From the NCBI GenBank assembly GCA_964446495.1, contig CAYUOY010000078.1, forward strand, positions 1 to 17,796: a stretch of 17,796 nt of DNA. Direction: 5' to 3'. This document shows, piece after piece, positions 14,559-17,796 of the stretch; positions within the stretch are counted from its first letter, which is position 1; the number at the start of each line of letters is the position of its first letter. Both the position numbers and the translations under genes were made by a program. Origin of the DNA: JAADHU01 sp964446495. GTDB taxonomy: Bacteria; Pseudomonadota; Gammaproteobacteria; Steroidobacterales; Woeseiaceae. The notes below the pieces were generated by a model that was not told the origin of the DNA, did no database searches, and saw only the letters and a program-made list of their open reading frames with translations.

Positions 14559-15779
14559 CTAGGGGTGAACCCCCGTCGCTCGCAGCGAGAACTCGACATC
14601 TGTCCCGTTGTTGGTCACTGTCGTGATAACCAGCAACACGCCGGTTTCACTGTTTGCATCATAAGTACAGAGCCCCGGCCCCAGCCCATTACCATCGGAA
14701 CTGATGACAGTCCGCGGTTCGGCGACCCCGTTGCCATCACGAACCAGCGTTCCAGCCAGGAAATCGTCGAATTCAAACACCACACATCCCTGGTGCGACG
14801 GATCCGCGTCCAGGATGATTGGCGTGACGAGCAGGATTATGCTGCCATCACGGGCGACGGATATATCGGCCTGCTGAATGACATCGACGCCAAGATCGGC
14901 CGCATCCCGTGCGTCCAGCAGGTCGCTGACATAGCGATAGCCGTTCGCGGTCTGCTGCAGCAATACCAGTCGCTCGAGATCGGCTCGGCGACCCGTCGCA
15001 TCGGCGATCAGGCAGGACGAGGCGAGATAGGTTTCGTTGTTGAAGGCGAACAGTCCCGGCTCGGTTAAGGTGACACAATCTGCCAGCTCCGGAAGGTCAT
15101 TGAAATCGATCGGCGCACCCCAGGACGGTGATGTCGCAAGTGCGGTCGCCCAGACCTCGCTCGCATCGCCCAGTTGATCCGGCGTACTGGCCGTTGTACG
15201 CCAGTACAAATACTCCTGCCGCTCATCCACACCGGTTACCGTGCCAAACGGGTTGAAGTACTTGTACCAGAGAATTTGCCAATTACCGGAGGACTCCTGC
15301 ACCAATGTAGGCACCTCGTGAACACTCCACCCCATCACGCCCGTATCGGGATGCGCCTCCATCGCCATGTCATTGACCGAGCGAACGAAGGTGAACGAAG
15401 CACCGTTATCGTCGCTGCGCGCAAGATGCGTCCTGACCCCCAGATCAAACACAGCCGGCGGGCCCGGATCGCTGATCTCGATGTTGAGCCAACTATAGGC
15501 CAACCACAGTGTGCCTGTGGCCGAGTCATATTCGAGGCTGGGATCGCCATAGCCTCGAAATGGATCCGGCTGCATGTTGAGTTCTGAATGCGGATCTCCG
15601 GCTATCAGTATTTCCGGGCAGGAGGCATCTTTGCTGCAATAAAATGTAACCGGGCCCGGTGGTGGTGGCGGTGGTAGAACGATGGGTGGCGTGGGTGCAC
15701 CATTGGAACCGCCACCGCATGCTGACAGGCCCAGGCCAGCAGCAATCAGGATAAATACGCCAAGCATTTTCGAACACAT
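14559..15779 (-). CDS. Secreted lipoprotein with Asp-box (sialidase/GH43-like) propeller features
   Basis: 406 residues from the ATG at 15779. The open frame extends further upstream, but that part has no signal character, whereas this start gives a clean lipoprotein signal with lipobox L-S-A-C (Cys21). The cysteine is followed by GGG and a PPPPPP run, the same tether style as the two lipoproteins at 4521 and 6039. The rest resembles five- or six-bladed propellers of the sialidase/GH43 type: GDPSLEYDSATGTLWLAYSWL, and RSDDNGASF, an Asp-box (S-x-D-x-G-x-x-F). I cannot assign catalytic residues, so enzyme activity is unproven. Several cysteines suggest periplasmic disulfides. It lies 46 bp after the acyltransferase stop on the same strand, and a 6-bp hairpin (15802-15818) in that gap has no T run. 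Confidence 0.8.
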   Translation of the reverse strand: MCSKMLGVFILIAAGLGLSACGGGSNGAPTPPIVLPPPPPPGPVTFYCSKDASCPEILIAGDPHSELNMQPDPFRGYGDPSLEYDSATGTLWLAYSWLNIEISDPGPPAVFDLGVRTHLARSDDNGASFTFVRSVNDMAMEAHPDTGVMGWSVHEVPTLVQESSGNWQILWYKYFNPFGTVTGVDERQEYLYWRTTASTPDQLGDASEVWATALATSPSWGAPIDFNDLPELADCVTLTEPGLFAFNNETYLASSCLIADATGRRADLERLVLLQQTANGYRYVSDLLDARDAADLGVDVIQQADISVARDGSIILLVTPIILDADPSHQGCVVFEFDDFLAGTLVRDGNGVAEPRTVISSDGNGLGPGLCTYDANSETGVLLVITTVTNNGTDVEFSLRATGVHP

Positions 15780-15825
15780 TCGGCCATTGTAGACGTGGTA
15801 AGCACGGTGCACCCGTGCAACGGTC

Positions 15826-17766
15826 TCAATTGGCCGGTTCGAGCGTACCTGAGGAGCGAAGCATGTCGACAAAAGGTTCGGCCAGCAACTTTGAGCCCAG
15901 TGAATTGAAGTGGTCTTTGTCCCGGTACAAGAAGCTGCTGCCATTGTCCGGGTAGCAGTAATCATCATTTACCGGACAGACTGAATCGAAAATCTTGAAA
16001 ACCGCCACGTTGTCATTGTTGGCCTCAAGCTCAGTCAGCAGCTCCATCACCTGGTCGACCAGGGGCGCAAATTCAGCTCTTTCCAGTCGGCATCTCTCCC
16101 GGTCCTCCAGACTGCACTCGCGGATATCACCAAACGGAAATATTGGCGGCGGTGCAGTGACGACGAGGTGCACTCCCCTGGTGGCGAGTTCGTCGGCGAG
16201 CCGGGATACGAGGTACAACCAGGGTCTTACTTCCATAACGGTGTGGGGAAGTGCGCGCGCGATGTAGAGCCGTGACACGAGCACGATATCGCCGGGTTTG
16301 AACAACGAGGAGATGCTGTCGTAGACCTCTTTTCGTGGTGCGAACGTCTTGCCAGGTTCAAAGGGAAAACTCCAGCCGGGAGTTTCGACCAAGTGCACGC
16401 CCACGCCCAGTTTGTTGTGCACCTCGAACAATAAACCCTGTAAGTGCCCGGAATGACTGTCCCCCATGGCCCAGATCGTGGGCATCTCCGAGCCGGGCTT
16501 TGGCGGCACCGTGCAGTTACTGACCGTGTCGGGTTCGAATGTCCTGCTGCCGCCATCCAGAACGCAAGTCAGCACATGGTTCTTGCCGCTGTAAAGGACA
16601 GGAAGGTATGCGGGTGGATAAAGTACGGCGGTATCGGGATTCGATGAGGGATCTGTCCTGGCGCTCGCGAAAAGCAGTACCGCAGCCAGTACAACATTGC
16701 CGGCCAGCCCCACTGCTATGTCGCGACTCCTGCGAGTCGTCCAGGTCCTGTAACGCAGGGGTTTCTCGACCAGGTGAAAGGAAATGACCGCAACCATGGC
16801 CGTGGCGATCACGTACAGGACCGAAGACCGCAAGCCTGACGCCAGCACGATCGGGCCAAGGGCAATAATCGGCCAGTGCCACAAATACAGAGAATACGAT
16901 ATCTTGCCGATGTAGGTGACCGGTGGCAGCGTCAGCAGGCGCGCAGCGGGAGAGTGATCGTCGGTGGCCAGGAGCAATCCCGTCAGACCAACGGCTGCCA
17001 GGGTAGCCGGCATTACGTAGTTGTCCGGCGCGAAAAAACACGCGACCAATGCCGCCAGGGCGAAAGGGGAAAGCTGCCTCAAAAGTTTCTGCAATCGTCC
17101 CGTGCGTGTTCTTCGTGATGCCAGAAAGACCAGCGCGCCAATACCCAACTCCCAGATTCGGGCGGGCATTAGAAAAAATGCAGCGGGCTGGTGGTCCTCG
17201 TATAACCCCGCAAACAGCGCTACGGATGTAAGGCCGCCCAGAAGCATTGCGACCGCCAGCGGTTTGAACGAATCGTGTTGCGCCCGGAAGTAAAAAAGCC
17301 AGGTGAAAAATGGGAAAACGACATAAAACTGCTCTTCCACTCCCAGGGACCAGGTGTGAGTGAATGCATTGAATATGGAGGAGGGAGAAAAGTAATCGAG
17401 TTCAAAAAAGTACAGCACAATGTTGCCGAAGCCGAACAGGGCGCCGAGCCCGGTCTGAATCGAGTGTCGTGGAAAAGGGTCTGTCGCCAGCACAACGAAA
17501 CCGGTAACGGCCACACACAGGGTGAGTGCGGGCATCAACCGCTTTATCCGCCTGGAGAGAAAGCCAATATATAGCTGTGAGAGTTTCGTCCGTTGCTGGC
17601 CAAGCAGCGAAGCGGTGACGACGAAACCGGAAATCGCGAAGAAAACGTCGACACCCAGGAACCCGCTTGGCAGGAATTTCTCAGGGAGATGGCTTGCGAT
17701 CACAGCCAGAACAGCAATCGCTCTTAGTCCATCTATGTCAGCACGGTAGGAAAGTGTCTTTTTCAA
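15826..17766 (-). CDS. OafA/YrhL-type acyltransferase 3 with C-terminal SGNH domain
   Basis: At least 646 residues. The N-terminal acyltransferase-3 domain (about 5-340) has the family start YRADIDGLRAIAVL with the catalytic-type His26, SGFLGVDVFFAISGF (34-48), HTWSLGVEEQFY (137-148) and about ten membrane helices. An extra helix (351-368) leads to a periplasmic SGNH hydrolase-like domain with GDSHSGH (435-441, nucleophile Ser437) and DKDHF (616-620, Asp/His pair). Such two-domain proteins O-acetylate cell-surface polysaccharides, as OafA does for O-antigen. The acyl acceptor here is unknown. The codon at 17766 is TTG, no ATG is available near it, and the frame is open to the right edge, so the true start may be at this TTG or beyond the window. 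Confidence 0.92.
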   Translation of the reverse strand: MKKTLSYRADIDGLRAIAVLAVIASHLPEKFLPSGFLGVDVFFAISGFVVTASLLGQQRTKLSQLYIGFLSRRIKRLMPALTLCVAVTGFVVLATDPFPRHSIQTGLGALFGFGNIVLYFFELDYFSPSSIFNAFTHTWSLGVEEQFYVVFPFFTWLFYFRAQHDSFKPLAVAMLLGGLTSVALFAGLYEDHQPAAFFLMPARIWELGIGALVFLASRRTRTGRLQKLLRQLSPFALAALVACFFAPDNYVMPATLAAVGLTGLLLATDDHSPAARLLTLPPVTYIGKISYSLYLWHWPIIALGPIVLASGLRSSVLYVIATAMVAVISFHLVEKPLRYRTWTTRRSRDIAVGLAGNVVLAAVLLFASARTDPSSNPDTAVLYPPAYLPVLYSGKNHVLTCVLDGGSRTFEPDTVSNCTVPPKPGSEMPTIWAMGDSHSGHLQGLLFEVHNKLGVGVHLVETPGWSFPFEPGKTFAPRKEVYDSISSLFKPGDIVLVSRLYIARALPHTVMEVRPWLYLVSRLADELATRGVHLVVTAPPPIFPFGDIRECSLEDRERCRLERAEFAPLVDQVMELLTELEANNDNVAVFKIFDSVCPVNDDYCYPDNGSSFLYRDKDHFNSLGSKLLAEPFVDMLRSSGTLEPAN

Positions 17767-17796
17767 TATACCAGCGGGCGAGCGCGAATTGATCAG

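Overview
The window (17.8 kb, moderate-to-high GC, dense coding, one 100-N assembly gap) looks like a chromosomal piece of a free-living Gram-negative bacterium, most likely a gammaproteobacterium. The pointers are a classical DjlA co-chaperone (membrane helix, TerB, J domain), several lipobox lipoproteins, an ECF sigma factor paired with a TPR-type Ser/Thr kinase, and REP-like palindromes of the kind common in gammaproteobacterial intergenic regions. The genus cannot be named from the sequence alone.

Layout. 1-930 (+): the 3' part of a CocE/NonD-type alpha/beta hydrolase, cut by the window edge. 1023-4422 (-): a two-gene regulatory operon, an ECF sigma factor followed by a membrane-anchored Ser/Thr kinase with a large TPR region. 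4521-9122 (+), divergent from it across a 98-bp gap: two lipoprotein genes 27 bp apart. The first is a PD40/TolB-like beta-propeller. The second is a 1027-residue lipoprotein whose first third resembles the calcium-binding and pore-forming part of anthrax protective antigen (PA) and related binary-toxin B subunits, followed by thrombospondin-type calcium repeats, a PKD-like domain and a seven-repeat FG-GAP/VCBS-like region. This four-gene block is bracketed by two copies of the same palindrome, each placed as a transcription terminator. 9123-9471: terminator, a half copy of the palindrome, a CCAGAA hexanucleotide repeat broken by the assembly gap. 9472-10994 (+): a secreted SYLF-domain protein and DjlA. 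11111-17766 (-): four genes in one direction, an OafA-like acyltransferase with a C-terminal SGNH domain (running towards or past the right edge), an Asp-box lipoprotein, a phytoene-desaturase-like FAD oxidoreductase, and an MttB-family methyltransferase homologue that appears to have its own promoter and 5'-UTR hairpin.

How they may work together. The sigma factor lacks the acidic DAED-type motif of region 2.2 and carries QPTAL there. This fits sigma factors switched on by phosphorylation of that threonine by an adjacent Ser/Thr kinase. The divergent lipoprotein pair is the obvious candidate target. The most interesting proposal is therefore a kinase/sigma-controlled surface system built around a lipid-anchored PA-like protein. 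The PA resemblance is read directly from motif order and aligned residues recalled from the family. The regulatory link and any toxin, translocation or adhesion role are inference.
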